Shown piece by piece: positions 1-9,991 of a DNA stretch of 64,000 nucleotides; position 1 is the first letter of the stretch, and every line of letters begins with the position of its first letter. The position numbers were made by a program, and so were the translations under genes. Under the pieces are notes generated by a model. It saw nothing but the letters and a program-made list of their open reading frames with translations. It did no database searches and had not been told where the DNA came from. Source of the DNA: Pseudogemmatithrix spongiicola (lineage in GTDB: Bacteria > Gemmatimonadota > Gemmatimonadetes > Gemmatimonadales > Gemmatimonadaceae); NCBI RefSeq assembly GCF_030623445.1, contig NZ_CP130613.1, forward strand, positions 806,001-870,000, in the 5' to 3' direction.

Positions 1-1
1 G

Positions 2-271
2 CCGATGATGAAGGTCGAGGTCGTCTCGCCGGACCAGTTCTTCGGCGACGTGCTCGGCGACATCTCGGCCCGCCGCGGCAAGATCGGCGGCATGACGCAG
101 CGCGGCGAGGCGCAGGTGATCGGCGCCACGGTGCCGCTCTCCGAGATGTTCGGGTACTCGACGCGCCTGCGGTCGATGACGCAGGGCCGCGCGGTGTACT
201 CGATGGAGTTCTCGCACTATGAAGAGGTGCCGAAGGCCAAGGCGGATGAAATCATCGCCAAGGTCAAGTAA
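2..271 (+). CDS. fusA: Elongation factor G, C-terminal fragment (partial)
   Basis: This is the 3' end of the translocation GTPase EF-G; the gene begins before the window. The visible 90 residues are the end of domain IV and domain V, with the typical stretch [17 protein letters not shown] near residue 23 and the family ending in which SMTQGRA is followed by a YEEVPK segment. EF-G moves tRNA and mRNA through the ribosome after peptide bond formation. It is followed after 79 bases by tuf, the usual str-operon order. The GTPase domain cannot be seen, so only the C-terminal identity is supported. Confidence 0.95.
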   Translation, partial: PMMKVEVVSPDQFFGDVLGDISARRGKIGGMTQRGEAQVIGATVPLSEMFGYSTRLRSMTQGRAVYSMEFSHYEEVPKAKADEIIAKVK

Positions 272-277
272 CGGCAG

Positions 278-305
278 ATGTAAGCTGTAAGATGTGAGAT
301 GTAAG
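278..305. repeat. Four tandem heptanucleotides, consensus ATGTAAG
   Basis: Directly after the fusA stop the sequence reads as four consecutive 7-base units (atgtaag, ctgtaag, atgtgag, atgtaag). The array has no inverted arm, unlike the arrays at 1935-2004 and 8863-8923. It lies in the leader of tuf, about 46 bases upstream of its start. Confidence 0.7.
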
Positions 306-350
306 TAACCGCACCTGCAACAACACTTTCAACCAACTCAGGACGCAACA

Positions 351-1553
<1,203 letters not shown>

Positions 1554-1568
1554 CAACGAACGGGGAAC

Positions 1569-1595
1569 GCCGGGGCGGTGAACGCCGCCCCCGGC
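1569..1595 (+). other. GC-rich hairpin between tuf and rpsJ
   Basis: The arms gccggggcgg (1569-1578) and ccgcccccggc (1585-1595) can pair with one bulged base around a six-base loop. No T-tract follows, so it is not a canonical terminator. It could slow transcription or set mRNA ends between tuf and the S10 genes. Confidence 0.45.
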
Positions 1596-1613
1596 TGACC
1601 CAGTGGAGAATCA

Positions 1614-1922
1614 ATGGCTGGACGTATTCGCATCCGTCTCAAGGCATTCGATCACGCCGTGATCGACCAGGCCTCGGCGGACATCGTGCGGACCGCGGAG
1701 AAGACGGGGGCCCAGGTCTCCGGTCCGATCCCGCTCCCCACGAAGACGCAGCGCTGGACCGTCCTCCGCTCGCCGCACGTGGACAAGAAGTCCCGCGAGC
1801 AGTTCGAGCTGAAGACGCACAAGCGGGTGATCGACATCCTCGACTCCAAGGCTGTCACGGTGGACGCGCTGACGAAGCTCGATCTGCCGGCTGGCGTGGA
1901 TGTCGAGATCAAGGTGGAGTAG
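1614..1922 (+). CDS. rpsJ: 30S ribosomal protein S10
   Basis: S10 (NusE) is a 30S head protein and also partners NusB in transcription antitermination. The 102-residue length and the N-terminal motif [15 protein letters not shown] are typical, as is the loop segment [21 protein letters not shown] ribosome site at 1605-1608 lies five bases before the ATG. It is the first gene of the S10 block here, 60 bases after tuf and 161 bases before rplC; the latter gap holds an inverted heptad repeat. Confidence 0.98.
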   Translation: MAGRIRIRLKAFDHAVIDQASADIVRTAEKTGAQVSGPIPLPTKTQRWTVLRSPHVDKKSREQFELKTHKRVIDILDSKAVTVDALTKLDLPAGVDVEIKVE

Positions 1923-1934
1923 CAACGACGGACT

Positions 1935-2004
1935 GCAGTTGAAAGTTGGGAGTCATGAGTTGGGAGTAGTTCCTGCCAACTCCCTACTGCCAACTCACAA
2001 CTGC
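1935..2004. repeat. Inverted heptad-repeat hairpin between rpsJ and rplC
   Basis: The left arm (1935-1966) and right arm (1973-2004) are imperfect inverted copies around a six-base loop. Each arm is built from 7-base units close to AGTTGGG/GAGTTGG on the left and CCAACTC/CAACTCA on the right, so the period of seven continues through the element. The same unit recurs at 8863-8923. The pairing would form a long stem in the mRNA between two ribosomal genes. Confidence 0.75.
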
Positions 2005-2083
2005 CCGTCGACAGTCCTCCGGCCTCAACGGATGCTGCAAAGGGCAGCACCGGGCCGCGACTAACGAATCAAGCGAGCAACTC

Positions 2084-2767
2084 ATGATCGGTATCATTGG
2101 CAAGAAGCTGGGGATGACCCAGATCTTCGACGCACAGGGGCAGCAGATCCCCTGCACGGTGGTGGAGGCCACGCCGAATCCGGTGACGAAGGTCGTCACG
2201 CCGGAGCAGGCGGGCTTTGCCAGCGTGGAGCTCGGCTACGGCGCGCAGCGCCTGGCCCGCGAGTCGAAGAAGGGCGAGCGCACGCCGAAGGGCCGTCGCG
2301 CGACGAAGGCGGAAGTCGGGCACGCCAAGAAGGCGGGGCTCGAGGTGCCGCCGGCCGTCCTGCGGTCGTTCCGGCTCGACGATGCGCCCGGGAAGAACCC
2401 GGAAGTTCCGACGTACAACGTCGGCGACGTGATCAAGGTCGACATCTTCACGCCGGGTGAACTGGTGAAGGTGACCGGCACGTCGAAGGGGCGTGGCTTC
2501 CAGGGCGTGGTGAAGCGCCACGGCTTCGGCGGCGGTCCGAACACGCACGGCAACACGAAGCATCGCCGTCCGGGTTCGATCGGACCGGGCACCGACCCGT
2601 CGCGCGTCATCAAGGGCAAGAAGATGCCGGGCCACTACGGCGCCGAGCGTCACACCCAGATCAACCTGCGCGTCGAGAAGATCGATGCGGAGCGTAACCT
2701 GATCTACATCCGCGGCTCCGTCGCCGGCCCGACCAACGGGATCGTGCTCGTCCGCAAGCAGGGATAA
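2084..2767 (+). CDS. rplC: 50S ribosomal protein L3
   Basis: L3 is an early-assembling 23S rRNA binder near the peptidyl-transferase centre. The protein (227 residues) begins MIGIIGKKLGMTQIF, the family signature, and contains the conserved loop KGRGFQGVVKRHGFGGG that reaches toward the active site. The ending GIVLVRKQG is also typical. It starts 161 bases after rpsJ, beyond a repeat hairpin, and ends three bases before rplD, so it is probably co-translated with rplD. The ribosome site before its ATG is weak (gcgag). Confidence 0.98.
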   Translation: MIGIIGKKLGMTQIFDAQGQQIPCTVVEATPNPVTKVVTPEQAGFASVELGYGAQRLARESKKGERTPKGRRATKAEVGHAKKAGLEVPPAVLRSFRLDDAPGKNPEVPTYNVGDVIKVDIFTPGELVKVTGTSKGRGFQGVVKRHGFGGGPNTHGNTKHRRPGSIGPGTDPSRVIKGKKMPGHYGAERHTQINLRVEKIDAERNLIYIRGSVAGPTNGIVLVRKQG

Positions 2768-2770
2768 CCG

Positions 2771-3640
2771 ATGTCTGAAACCAATAACTTCCAGGCGGCG
2801 GCCTTCACGGCGCTCGGCACCCCGCGCGATGCGGTGCAGCTGCCGACGGCGACGTTCGACGGCACCGTGAACATGCCGGTGATGCACCAGGCGGTGAAGG
2901 CGATGCTCGCCAACCAGCGCCAGGGCACGCACGCCACCAAGACGCGCCGCTGGGTGACCGGCGGTAACCAGAAGCCGTGGAAGCAGAAGGGCACCGGCCG
3001 CGCCCGTCAGGGCTCGACGCGCGCCCCGCACTTCGTCGGCGGCGGCACGGTCTTCGGCCCGCAGCCCCGTGGCTACGAGCAGAAGGTGCCGCGCCAGATC
3101 AAGGCGCTGGCCCGCAAGTCCGCGCTGAACGCCCGCGCGCGCGAGAACAGCGTGATGGTGATCGACCGCTTCGCGTACGATGCCCCGAAGACGGCGCAGC
3201 TCGTGCAGCTGCTGGCCCGTCTCGAGGTCGCGCACAAGAAGGCGCTGATCCTGACCGACGGCGTGAAGCCGATGGTCTACCTCTCCGGCCGCAACCTGCC
3301 GAACGTCGTCGTGATGCCGTACAGCGACGCCTCCACGTACGACATCCTCTGGTCGGATGTGGTGCTGGTCGAGGCTGGCGCGATCGGCCACGAGCTCTCG
3401 CCGGTGGCGGAGAAGGCCGTGGAGAAGGTGAAGGTGAAGAAGGCCGCGTCGAAGAAGGCGCCGAAGGCCGAGAAGGCCGAGAAGGCGACGGCCAAGAAGT
3501 CGGCGGCGAAGAAGGCCGCCCCGAAGGCCGCTGCCAAGAAGGCGCCGGCGAAGAAGGCTGCTGCGAAGCCTGCCGCGAAGAAGGCGGCGGCCAAGGCCGA
3601 GAAGGCCGCGAAGGCGGCCCCCAAGAAGAAGGGGAAGTAA
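2771..3640 (+). CDS. rplD: 50S ribosomal protein L4 with long Ala/Lys tail
   Basis: L4 lines the nascent-chain exit tunnel and in some bacteria represses its own operon. Core signatures are the loop QKPWKQKGTGRARQGS, FGPQPR and ALRKSAL-like ARKSALNARA. The family is usually about 205 residues, but this protein has 289: residues 219-289 are an almost pure Ala/Lys/Pro tail with AAKK, APAKK and AEKA repeats, like a histone H1 C-terminus. The tail stays in frame and ends exactly at the gap before rplW, so it is real coding sequence. It would be strongly positive and disordered, and may bind rRNA or DNA. Confidence 0.96.
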   Translation: MSETNNFQAAAFTALGTPRDAVQLPTATFDGTVNMPVMHQAVKAMLANQRQGTHATKTRRWVTGGNQKPWKQKGTGRARQGSTRAPHFVGGGTVFGPQPRGYEQKVPRQIKALARKSALNARARENSVMVIDRFAYDAPKTAQLVQLLARLEVAHKKALILTDGVKPMVYLSGRNLPNVVVMPYSDASTYDILWSDVVLVEAGAIGHELSPVAEKAVEKVKVKKAASKKAPKAEKAEKATAKKSAAKKAAPKAAAKKAPAKKAAAKPAAKKAAAKAEKAAKAAPKKKGK

Positions 3641-3643
3641 CCG

Positions 3644-3931
3644 ATGGCAACTCTGCATCGCACCATCGTGCGCCCGATCGTCACCGAGAAGTCGTCGGCG
3701 GCGTACCAGGAGCGCGGCGAATACACGTTTGAGGTCCATCCGACGGCCAACAAGACGGCCATCAAGCAGGCGATTGAACGCCTGTTCGGTGTCACCGTGA
3801 CGGGCGTCTGGACCTCGCAGCAGCGCGGGAAGCCGCGGCGCGTCGGCACGTCGGCCGGCCTGCGTCCCCGCTGGAAGAAGGCGATCGTGACGCTGAAGTC
3901 GGGCGACTCGATCGAGATCTTCGAGGGCTAA
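3644..3931 (+). CDS. rplW: 50S ribosomal protein L23
   Basis: L23 sits at the tunnel exit and is the docking site for trigger factor and the signal recognition particle. The 95 residues contain the family segments [31 protein letters not shown] and the basic loop with [18 protein letters not shown]. It lies three bases after rplD and five before rplB, in normal S10 operon order. Nothing unusual was seen. Confidence 0.97.
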   Translation: MATLHRTIVRPIVTEKSSAAYQERGEYTFEVHPTANKTAIKQAIERLFGVTVTGVWTSQQRGKPRRVGTSAGLRPRWKKAIVTLKSGDSIEIFEG

Positions 3932-3936
3932 GACCA

Positions 3937-4770
3937 ATGGGAATCCGTCAGTTCAAGCCCGTGAGCGCCGCGACGCGCTTCCGTTCGGTCTCGGATAACG
4001 CCGAGATCACGCGGAGCACGCCGGAGAAGTCGCTGACCGAACCGCTCAAGAAGAGCGGCGGCCGCGACAACCACGGCCACATCTCGATGCGCCGCCTCGG
4101 CGGCGGTCACAAGCGCAAGTACCGCATCATCGATTTCAAGCGCAACAAGCACGGCATGATCGCGACCGTGCAGCATATCGAATACGACCCGAACCGCTCG
4201 GCGCGCATCGCGCTGGTCGAGTACGCGGACGGCGAGAAGCGCTACATCCTGCACCCGAAGGGTCTGGCCGTGGGCGACACGATCGTCAGCGGCAAGGGCT
4301 CCGACGTGCGCACGGGCAACGCGCTGCCGCTGCGGGAGGTCCCGCTGGGCACCGCGGTGCACAACGTGGAGCTCAAGCCGGGCAAGGGCGGCCAGATGGC
4401 CCGCTCGGCCGGCACCAGCCTGCAGGTCGTGGCGAAGGAAGGCGAGTACGTGACCCTGCGCATGGCCTCGACGGAAATGCGCATGATCCACGGCGACTGC
4501 CTCGGCACGATCGGCGAGGTCGGCAACGCCGAGCATGAGTTGATCTCGTGGGGCAAGGCCGGCAAGACCCGGTGGCTGGGTCGCCGTCCGAAGGTCCGCG
4601 GTGAAGTGATGAACCCGGTCGATCACCCGCACGGTGGCCGCACGCGCGGCGGCCGGAACGTGGTGAGCCCCTGGGGCAAGAAGGAGGGCGTCAAGACGCG
4701 CAACAAGAAGAAGGCGTCGCAGCGTCTGATCGTCCGTGGCCGGAAGCGCGGCAAGGCCACCCAGAGCTAA
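3937..4770 (+). CDS. rplB: 50S ribosomal protein L2
   Basis: L2 is needed for subunit joining and peptidyl-transferase activity. The 277 residues carry [20 protein letters not shown] early and [11 protein letters not shown] followed by a shortened glycine loop (RTRGGRN) in the C-terminal domain; this His-containing segment is the functional centre of the family. The C-terminus is very basic. It sits between rplW and rpsS with short gaps, in the standard order. Confidence 0.98.
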   Translation: MGIRQFKPVSAATRFRSVSDNAEITRSTPEKSLTEPLKKSGGRDNHGHISMRRLGGGHKRKYRIIDFKRNKHGMIATVQHIEYDPNRSARIALVEYADGEKRYILHPKGLAVGDTIVSGKGSDVRTGNALPLREVPLGTAVHNVELKPGKGGQMARSAGTSLQVVAKEGEYVTLRMASTEMRMIHGDCLGTIGEVGNAEHELISWGKAGKTRWLGRRPKVRGEVMNPVDHPHGGRTRGGRNVVSPWGKKEGVKTRNKKKASQRLIVRGRKRGKATQS

Positions 4771-4785
4771 CAGGGATACGACATC

Positions 4786-5106
4786 ATGGCACGCTCAATC
4801 AAGAAGGGACCGTTCATCCAGGATGCGCTGCTCAAGCGCGTCGTCGCGATGAACGCGAAGAACGAGAAGAAGGTCGTGAAGACCTGGTCGCGCGCGAGCA
4901 CGGTGATCCCGGAGTTCGTGGGACACACGATCGCGGTGCACAACGGGAACAAGTTCATCCCGGTGTATGTGACGGAGAACATGGTCGGGCACAAGCTCGG
5001 CGAGTTCGCCCCGACGCGGTTGTTCCGTGGTCACACGGGCAACAACAAGACGGACAAGAAGGCGGCGCCGGCAGCAGCGGCGGCCCCGGCCAAGGGAGGC
5101 AAGTAA
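4786..5106 (+). CDS. rpsS: 30S ribosomal protein S19
   Basis: S19 binds 16S rRNA in the 30S head with S13. Residues 1-92 match the family: [38 protein letters not shown] and [11 protein letters not shown]. At 106 residues it is about 14 longer than usual, because of a C-terminal [16 protein letters not shown] tail, which echoes the Ala/Lys tail of L4. It ends three bases before the rplV start. Confidence 0.97.
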   Translation: MARSIKKGPFIQDALLKRVVAMNAKNEKKVVKTWSRASTVIPEFVGHTIAVHNGNKFIPVYVTENMVGHKLGEFAPTRLFRGHTGNNKTDKKAAPAAAAAPAKGGK

Positions 5107-5109
5107 GCC

Positions 5110-5469
5110 ATGACCGAAGCACGGGCCATCCAGCGGTCGACGCGGCAGTCGCCCTACAAGATGCGTCTGGTCATCGACCAGATCCGCGGCTTGGCGGTGA
5201 ACGACGCGCTCGCGCTGCTCAAGTTCAGCAAGAAGCACGCGTCGCATGAGATCGCGAAGGTGCTGAACAGCGCCGTCGCGAACGCCGAGCAGGCGGCGCG
5301 CAACGCGAACACGTCGCTCGACGTGGACGCGCTGTACGTGAAGCATGCGATCGTGAACGAAGGCGTGAAGCTCAAGCGGTGGACGCCGGCGGCCATGGGC
5401 CGGGCGACGCCGATGCACAAGCGAACCAGCCACGTGGAGATCATCGTGGCCGAGAAGGAAGGTCGATAA
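5110..5469 (+). CDS. rplV: 50S ribosomal protein L22
   Basis: L22 extends a beta-hairpin into the exit tunnel. The 119-residue protein shows the family pattern: [15 protein letters not shown] near the start, [10 protein letters not shown] in the middle, and the hairpin with [22 protein letters not shown]. Its stop codon overlaps the ATG of rpsC by one base (taATG), so the pair is translationally coupled. Confidence 0.97.
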   Translation: MTEARAIQRSTRQSPYKMRLVIDQIRGLAVNDALALLKFSKKHASHEIAKVLNSAVANAEQAARNANTSLDVDALYVKHAIVNEGVKLKRWTPAAMGRATPMHKRTSHVEIIVAEKEGR

Positions 5470-6131
5470 TGGGACAGAAGACGCATCCGATCGGCTTCCG
5501 CCTCGGCGTGAGCACGACGCATCGCTCGAAGTGGTTTGCCAAGAAGGATTTCCCGGCGCTGCTGAAGGAAGACGCGCTGCTGCGTAAGTACCTGAAGGCC
5601 CGCCTGGGCGGCGCGGCCATCAGCGACATCACCATCGAGCGGAAGCCGGGGAAGGTCGTCGTGACCATCCACACGGGCCGCCCGGGCGTGGTGATCGGCA
5701 AGAAGGGCCAGGCGGTGGAGGAGCTCAAGACGGAGCTCCAGCAGCTGACCGGCAAGGAAGTCGGTGTGAACGTCGAGGAGATCAAGCGCCCGGAGATCGA
5801 GGCGCAGCTCGTCGCCGACAACATCGCCGCGCAGCTGGCGCAGCGCATCTCGTTCCGTCGCGCGATGAAGCGCGCGGTGCAGAGCGCGATGCGCATGGGC
5901 GCGGAAGGCATCAAGGTGAAGTGCTCGGGTCGCCTCGGTGGCGCCGAGATCGCGCGCGTGGAAGGCTATCACGAGGGTCGTGTGCCCCTTCATACGCTGC
6001 GCGCTGACATCAACTATGCGACGTCGACCGCGAAGACGACCTTCGGCACCATCGGTGTGAAGGTGTGGATCTTCAAGGGTGAGGTCGTCGAGGGGCGTCG
6101 TGGCGGGTCCACGTACTCCTCCGACGCGTAA
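5469..6131 (+). CDS. rpsC: 30S ribosomal protein S3
   Basis: S3 forms part of the mRNA entry tunnel and helicase. The start at 5469 is chosen because it gives the invariant N-terminus [13 protein letters not shown]; an upstream in-frame ATG at 5379 lies inside rplV. The 220 residues include the KH domain with [17 protein letters not shown] and the C-terminal domain with [10 protein letters not shown] and [11 protein letters not shown]. It is coupled to rplV by a one-base overlap and is followed by rplP after 12 bases. Confidence 0.98.
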   Translation: MGQKTHPIGFRLGVSTTHRSKWFAKKDFPALLKEDALLRKYLKARLGGAAISDITIERKPGKVVVTIHTGRPGVVIGKKGQAVEELKTELQQLTGKEVGVNVEEIKRPEIEAQLVADNIAAQLAQRISFRRAMKRAVQSAMRMGAEGIKVKCSGRLGGAEIARVEGYHEGRVPLHTLRADINYATSTAKTTFGTIGVKVWIFKGEVVEGRRGGSTYSSDA

Positions 6132-6143
6132 GGAGACTGACCG

Positions 6144-6572
6144 ATGCTAGCACCGAAGCGGGTCAAGTTCCGCAAGATGTTCAAGGGTCGCACGACGGGT
6201 CTCGCCCGTCGCGGCGCGACGGTCGCGTTTGGCACGTTCGGCCTGCAGGCGCAGGAGCCGGCGTGGATCACCGCCCGTCAGATCGAGGCGGCTCGTGTGG
6301 CGCTGACGCGTCACATCAAGCGTGGTGGTAAGGTTTGGATCCGCATCTTCCCGGACAAGCCGGTGACGAAGAAGCCTGCCGAGACCCGCATGGGTAAGGG
6401 CAAGGGCTCGCCGGAACTCTGGGTGGCCGTGGTGAAGCCGGGCCGCGTGTTGTTCGAGATCGAAGGTGTGACGAAGGAGATCGCTCAGCAGGCGCTCGGG
6501 CTCGCCGCCGCCAAGCTGGGCGTGAAGACGAAGTTTGTGGCGCGTGAGGAGGCGCAGGGCAATGAAGGCTGA
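6144..6572 (+). CDS. rplP: 50S ribosomal protein L16
   Basis: L16 helps position A-site tRNA and is assembled late. The 142 residues begin [15 protein letters not shown] and carry the signatures [41 protein letters not shown] and [15 protein letters not shown]. Its end overlaps the rpmC start by 11 bases, a common L16-L29 arrangement that implies coupled translation. Confidence 0.98.
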   Translation: MLAPKRVKFRKMFKGRTTGLARRGATVAFGTFGLQAQEPAWITARQIEAARVALTRHIKRGGKVWIRIFPDKPVTKKPAETRMGKGKGSPELWVAVVKPGRVLFEIEGVTKEIAQQALGLAAAKLGVKTKFVAREEAQGNEG

Positions 6573-6768
6573 CCAGATCCGGGAGCTGAGCGCGGATGAA
6601 ATCCACGCCCGCCTGGCCGAGCTGGAAGAGGAGCGTTTTCGGCTCCGCTTCCGGGGCGCCACGGAGCCGCTGAGCAATCCGCTCCGGCTGCGCACGATCC
6701 GCCGCGACATCGCGCGGCTTCAGACGGTCCTCCGCGAGAAGGCGGAGCGTACGGAGGCTGCGCGCTAA
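6562..6768 (+). CDS. rpmC: 50S ribosomal protein L29
   Basis: L29 is a two-helix protein beside L23 at the tunnel exit. The ATG at 6562 gives [18 protein letters not shown], the normal N-terminus; the in-frame upstream ATG at 6535 would add nine residues encoded inside rplP. The 68-residue length and the pattern [12 protein letters not shown]...[16 protein letters not shown] fit. It overlaps rplP by 11 bases. Confidence 0.95.
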   Translation: MKADQIRELSADEIHARLAELEEERFRLRFRGATEPLSNPLRLRTIRRDIARLQTVLREKAERTEAAR

Positions 6769-6788
6769 CGCGCGCAGGAATATGAAGA

Positions 6789-7070
6789 ATGGCTGAAACG
6801 GAAAAGACCGCCGCCCCGACCCGCACGTCCCGCAAGGTGCGCACGGGCCTCGTGGTGAGCGATAAGATGGACAAGACCATCGTGGTCGCGATTGAACGTC
6901 GCGTGCCGCACCCGGTGTACGGGAAGATGGTGACGAAGACCAAGCGCCTGAAGGCGCACGACGAGGCGAACTCGGCGAAGGTCGGCGACACCGTCCGGAT
7001 CGTCGAGACGCGCCCGCTGTCGAAGGACAAGCGGTTCCGCCTCCTCGAGATCGTCGAACGCGCGCGATAA
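6789..7070 (+). CDS. rpsQ: 30S ribosomal protein S17
   Basis: S17 is a primary 16S rRNA-binding protein of the OB fold. The 93 residues contain [57 protein letters not shown]. The first dozen residues are a non-conserved lead-in rich in Ala and Thr. It lies between rpmC and rplN with short gaps. Confidence 0.97.
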   Translation: MAETEKTAAPTRTSRKVRTGLVVSDKMDKTIVVAIERRVPHPVYGKMVTKTKRLKAHDEANSAKVGDTVRIVETRPLSKDKRFRLLEIVERAR

Positions 7071-7083
7071 GGGGAACTGACCA

Positions 7084-7452
7084 ATGATCCAACAGGAATC
7101 GGTCGTGAAGGTCGCGGACAATTCGGGTGCCAAGAAGGCGCTCGTGATCCGCGTCCTCGGCGGCACGCGCAAGCGCTACGCCGGCCTTGGCGACAAGGTC
7201 GTGGTGGCGGTGAAGGACGCGCTGCCGAACGGCACCGTCAAGAAGTCCGACGTGGCGAAGGCCGTCGTCGTGCGCACGGTGAAGGAAGTGCGCCGCAAGG
7301 ACGGCAGCTACATCAAGTTCGATGAGAACGCCGTGGTCATCATCGATGACAAGGGCGAACCGCGCGCCACGCGCATCTTCGGGCCGGTGGCCCGTGAGCT
7401 CCGCGAGAAGCGCTATATGAAGATCGTATCGCTGGCCCCTGAGGTGCTGTAA
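7084..7452 (+). CDS. rplN: 50S ribosomal protein L14
   Basis: L14 bridges the two subunits together with L19. It has exactly the usual 122 residues, from [20 protein letters not shown] through [15 protein letters not shown] to [24 protein letters not shown] (read in two parts). It is followed two bases later by rplX. No unusual feature. Confidence 0.98.
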   Translation: MIQQESVVKVADNSGAKKALVIRVLGGTRKRYAGLGDKVVVAVKDALPNGTVKKSDVAKAVVVRTVKEVRRKDGSYIKFDENAVVIIDDKGEPRATRIFGPVARELREKRYMKIVSLAPEVL

Positions 7453-7454
7453 CC

Positions 7455-7853
7455 ATGCGGATTCTCAAGCAGCGCAAGACCGCGGGACAGAAGAGCGTCC
7501 TGCGTCATGCCCGCAACGCCGAGCGCGTCACGACGTCGATCACCAAGGGTGACACGGTGCGCGTGCTGCGCGGCGACGACAAGGGCAAGGAAGGCAAGGT
7601 CATCCGCGTGCACCTCAAGAAGGGCCGCGTGACGATCGAAGGCATCAACATCGTGAAGCGGCACCGGCGCGCGCGCACGGCCGAGGAGCAGTCGGGCATC
7701 ATCGAGATGCCGGCCCCGGTGGCGCTGAGCAACGTGATGCTGCTGGACCCGAAGTCGGGGGAGCCCACGCGCATCCGCGCGCGGATCGACGCCGACGGTA
7801 CGAAGGAGCGCATCAGCGCCAAGAGCGGGCAGGCTATCCCGCGCGGCCGCTGA
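7455..7853 (+). CDS. rplX: 50S ribosomal protein L24 with N-terminal extension
   Basis: L24 is one of the two assembly-initiator proteins of the 50S subunit. The KOW motif is clear (TKGDTVRVLRGDDKGKEGKV, then RVTIEGINIVKRH). At 132 residues it is about 27 longer than the usual 105; the extra part is mostly the basic N-terminal lead-in (about residues 1-28), which uses the only ATG that fits the two-base gap after rplN. The C-terminal part includes SNVMLLDPKSGEPTRI. Confidence 0.95.
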   Translation: MRILKQRKTAGQKSVLRHARNAERVTTSITKGDTVRVLRGDDKGKEGKVIRVHLKKGRVTIEGINIVKRHRRARTAEEQSGIIEMPAPVALSNVMLLDPKSGEPTRIRARIDADGTKERISAKSGQAIPRGR

Positions 7854-7867
7854 GCGAGGACTGACCA

Positions 7868-8536
7868 ATGGCGACGACCAAGACGCAGGAAAAGAAGAAG
7901 GGTGGCGCGGGCGAGAAGCGCGCGTCGATGCTCCCGAAGGAGCACAAGGGCGCGGGCCTTCCGGTCCCGGCCCCGCGCCTGCACGGCTACTACGTGAAGA
8001 CGGTGCGCGGCAAGCTGATGCAGCAGTTCGGGTTGAAGAACCCGCACCAGGTGCCGAACCTCACGAAGATCGTGCTGAACGTGGGCATGGGCGAGGCGAT
8101 CAAGCAGCCGAAGATCCTCGACGCGATCGTGGACGAGGTGGCGACGATCACCGGCCAGAAGCCGCTGCGCACGAAGGCGAAGAAGTCGATCGCCAACTTC
8201 GGCCAGCGCGAAGGCCAGGAGATCGGCGTGTCGGTGACGCTGCGCGGTGCCCGGATGTGGGAGTTCCTCGACCGCTTCATCTCGACGGCGATCCCGCGCA
8301 TCCGTGACTTCCGCGGTCTCTCGACCCGCGCCTTCGACGGGCGCGGCAACTACAGCCTCGGCGTGAAGGAGCAGATGATCTTCCCGGAGATCAACTACGA
8401 CCTCGTCGAGCAGATCCACGGGATGGACATCACGTTCGTGACGACCACGAACCGCGACGACCTCGCGTTCGCGCTGCTGCGCGAGCTCGGGATGCCGTTC
8501 CGCGGCGATGACAAGCCCATCGTCGTCCAGGGCTGA
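7868..8536 (+). CDS. rplE: 50S ribosomal protein L5 with N-terminal extension
   Basis: L5 binds 5S rRNA and touches P-site tRNA. The core starts near residue 38 ([18 protein letters not shown]) and shows [30 protein letters not shown] and [20 protein letters not shown]. The family usually has about 180 residues, and this protein has 222; the extra 38 or so are an N-terminal Lys/Ala/Pro-rich segment that starts with an ATG right after rplX, with no alternative start closer to the core that fits the spacing. Confidence 0.96.
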   Translation: MATTKTQEKKKGGAGEKRASMLPKEHKGAGLPVPAPRLHGYYVKTVRGKLMQQFGLKNPHQVPNLTKIVLNVGMGEAIKQPKILDAIVDEVATITGQKPLRTKAKKSIANFGQREGQEIGVSVTLRGARMWEFLDRFISTAIPRIRDFRGLSTRAFDGRGNYSLGVKEQMIFPEINYDLVEQIHGMDITFVTTTNRDDLAFALLRELGMPFRGDDKPIVVQG

Positions 8537-8543
8537 GGAAACC

Positions 8544-8849
8544 ATGGCCAAGAAGAGCACGATCAACAAGAACGAGCGCCGCAAGCAGATGGCGGCGAAG
8601 CAGGCCCCGAAGCGCCGGGCGCTCGGTGCCATCGTGAAGTCCGTGACGGCGACGGAGGAGGAGAAGCGCGCTGCCCAGGTGGCGCTGCAGAAGCTCCCGC
8701 GGAACGGGGCCAAGACCCGCATCCGCAACCGCTGCCAGATGACCGGCCGCTCGCGCGGCAACCTCCGGGCCTTCGGCCTCAGCCGCATCGCGTTCCGCGA
8801 GATGGCGCTGCAGGGCTTGATTCCCGGGGTGAAGAAGGCGTCGTGGTAA
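8544..8849 (+). CDS. rpsN: 30S ribosomal protein S14, zinc-free form
   Basis: S14 is a late 30S head protein. The ATG at 8544 gives [17 protein letters not shown]; a longer in-frame start at 8508 would overlap rplE by 29 bases and is not conserved. The 101-residue length and [21 protein letters not shown] without CxxC pairs mark the long, zinc-independent (C-minus) form. It is the last gene before a 190-base gap that contains a heptad inverted repeat. Confidence 0.96.
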   Translation: MAKKSTINKNERRKQMAAKQAPKRRALGAIVKSVTATEEEKRAAQVALQKLPRNGAKTRIRNRCQMTGRSRGNLRAFGLSRIAFREMALQGLIPGVKKASW

Positions 8850-8862
8850 AGGGGCAGTAGTG

Positions 8863-8923
8863 AGTTGGGAGTAGGGAGTTGGAAGTAACGGCTCTCACAA
8901 CTCTCAACTCCCTACTTCCAACT
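8863..8923. repeat. Inverted heptad-repeat hairpin between rpsN and rpsH
   Basis: The left arm (8863-8887) and right arm (about 8899-8923) pair with about three mismatches around an 11-base loop. Reading from 8859 in steps of seven gives units such as tgggagt, agggagt, tggaagt on the left and ctctcaa, ctcccta, cttccaa on the right. It is the same family as the element at 1935-2004. The rest of the 190-base gap (8924-9039) holds no gene and an aggag ribosome site before rpsH. Confidence 0.75.
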
Positions 8924-9039
8924 GCAGTTTGTAGTTCTCTCAGAAGGTAGGCCCACCGGCACAACGCCATGGGAACCCCCTTCTTCCATTCCTACAGGTC
9001 CGGCGCTCGCCGGAAACCAGAGGAGCTTAGGTACTCAGT

Positions 9040-9438
9040 ATGAGCATGACTGACCCGATCGCCGACATGCTCACGCGGATCCGCAATGCTGTCGGTTCGA
9101 AGCATCGCCGCGTGGACATCCCGGCGTCCAAGATGAAGGTGGAAATCGCTCGCCTGCTCAAGGAGAGCAACTTCATCACCGATTACAAGACCATCGAGAC
9201 CCCCGAGGGCAAGAAGGTCCTCCGCGTGGCGCTCAAGTATGCCGGCAACACGCCGGTCATCCGCGAGCTCAAGCGCGTCTCGTCGCCCGGTCTGCGCCAG
9301 TACGTCGGCGCCGCGGAGATTCCCCGCGTGCGCAACGGCCTCGGCGTGGCCATCCTGTCCACCTCCAAGGGCCTGATGACGGACCGCGAGGCGCGCCAGC
9401 AGCGCACCGGCGGCGAGTTGCTCGCCCTGGTCTGGTAA
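9040..9438 (+). CDS. rpsH: 30S ribosomal protein S8
   Basis: S8 binds the central domain of 16S rRNA and in many bacteria represses the spc operon. The 132 residues run from [17 protein letters not shown] to the signature [20 protein letters not shown]. An aggag ribosome site lies upstream (around 9021). It follows the 190-base repeat-bearing gap, so it may also have its own promoter, and it is 13 bases before rplF. Confidence 0.98.
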   Translation: MSMTDPIADMLTRIRNAVGSKHRRVDIPASKMKVEIARLLKESNFITDYKTIETPEGKKVLRVALKYAGNTPVIRELKRVSSPGLRQYVGAAEIPRVRNGLGVAILSTSKGLMTDREARQQRTGGELLALVW

Positions 9439-9451
9439 GGAGACCACGCAC

Positions 9452-9991
9452 ATGTCGCGTATTGGCAAGCTTCCCATCACCGTGCCTGCGGGCGTGACGG
9501 TGAAGGTGGAAGGCAATGTGGTCTCCGCGAAGGGCCCCAAGGGGGAGCTCAAGCGGACGATCCACCCGGAAATGAAGGTCGCGCTCGAGGGCAGCACCAT
9601 CACGGTGGAGCGCCCGTCGGACGAGACCGCGCACAAGTCGCTGCATGGCCTCTCGCGCACGCTCATCGCCAACATGGTCGAGGGCGTCTCGAAGGGCTAT
9701 CAGAAGACGCTGGAGATCACGGGCGTCGGCTTCAAGGCCGAGCCGAAGCCGTTCGGCCTGCAGCTGGCGCTGGGCTATTCGCACCAGATCCAGTACAAGG
9801 CCCCGGCGGGCATCAAGCTGTCGGCGCCGCAGCCGACGCAGGTCGTGATCGAGGGCGCGGACAAGGAAGTCGTGGGCCAGGTGGCTGCGGAGATCCGCAA
9901 CCTGCGCAAGCCGGAGCCCTACAAGGGCAAGGGCATCAAGTACCAGGGCGAAGTCATCCGGCGTAAGGCCGGCAAGGCGGGAGGTAAGTAA
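9452..9991 (+). CDS. rplF: 50S ribosomal protein L6
   Basis: L6 has two related domains near the factor-binding site. The 179 residues show [14 protein letters not shown] at the start, the middle [20 protein letters not shown], and the C-terminal signature [17 protein letters not shown] followed by [10 protein letters not shown]. Its stop overlaps the rplR start by one base. Confidence 0.98.
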   Translation: MSRIGKLPITVPAGVTVKVEGNVVSAKGPKGELKRTIHPEMKVALEGSTITVERPSDETAHKSLHGLSRTLIANMVEGVSKGYQKTLEITGVGFKAEPKPFGLQLALGYSHQIQYKAPAGIKLSAPQPTQVVIEGADKEVVGQVAAEIRNLRKPEPYKGKGIKYQGEVIRRKAGKAGGK

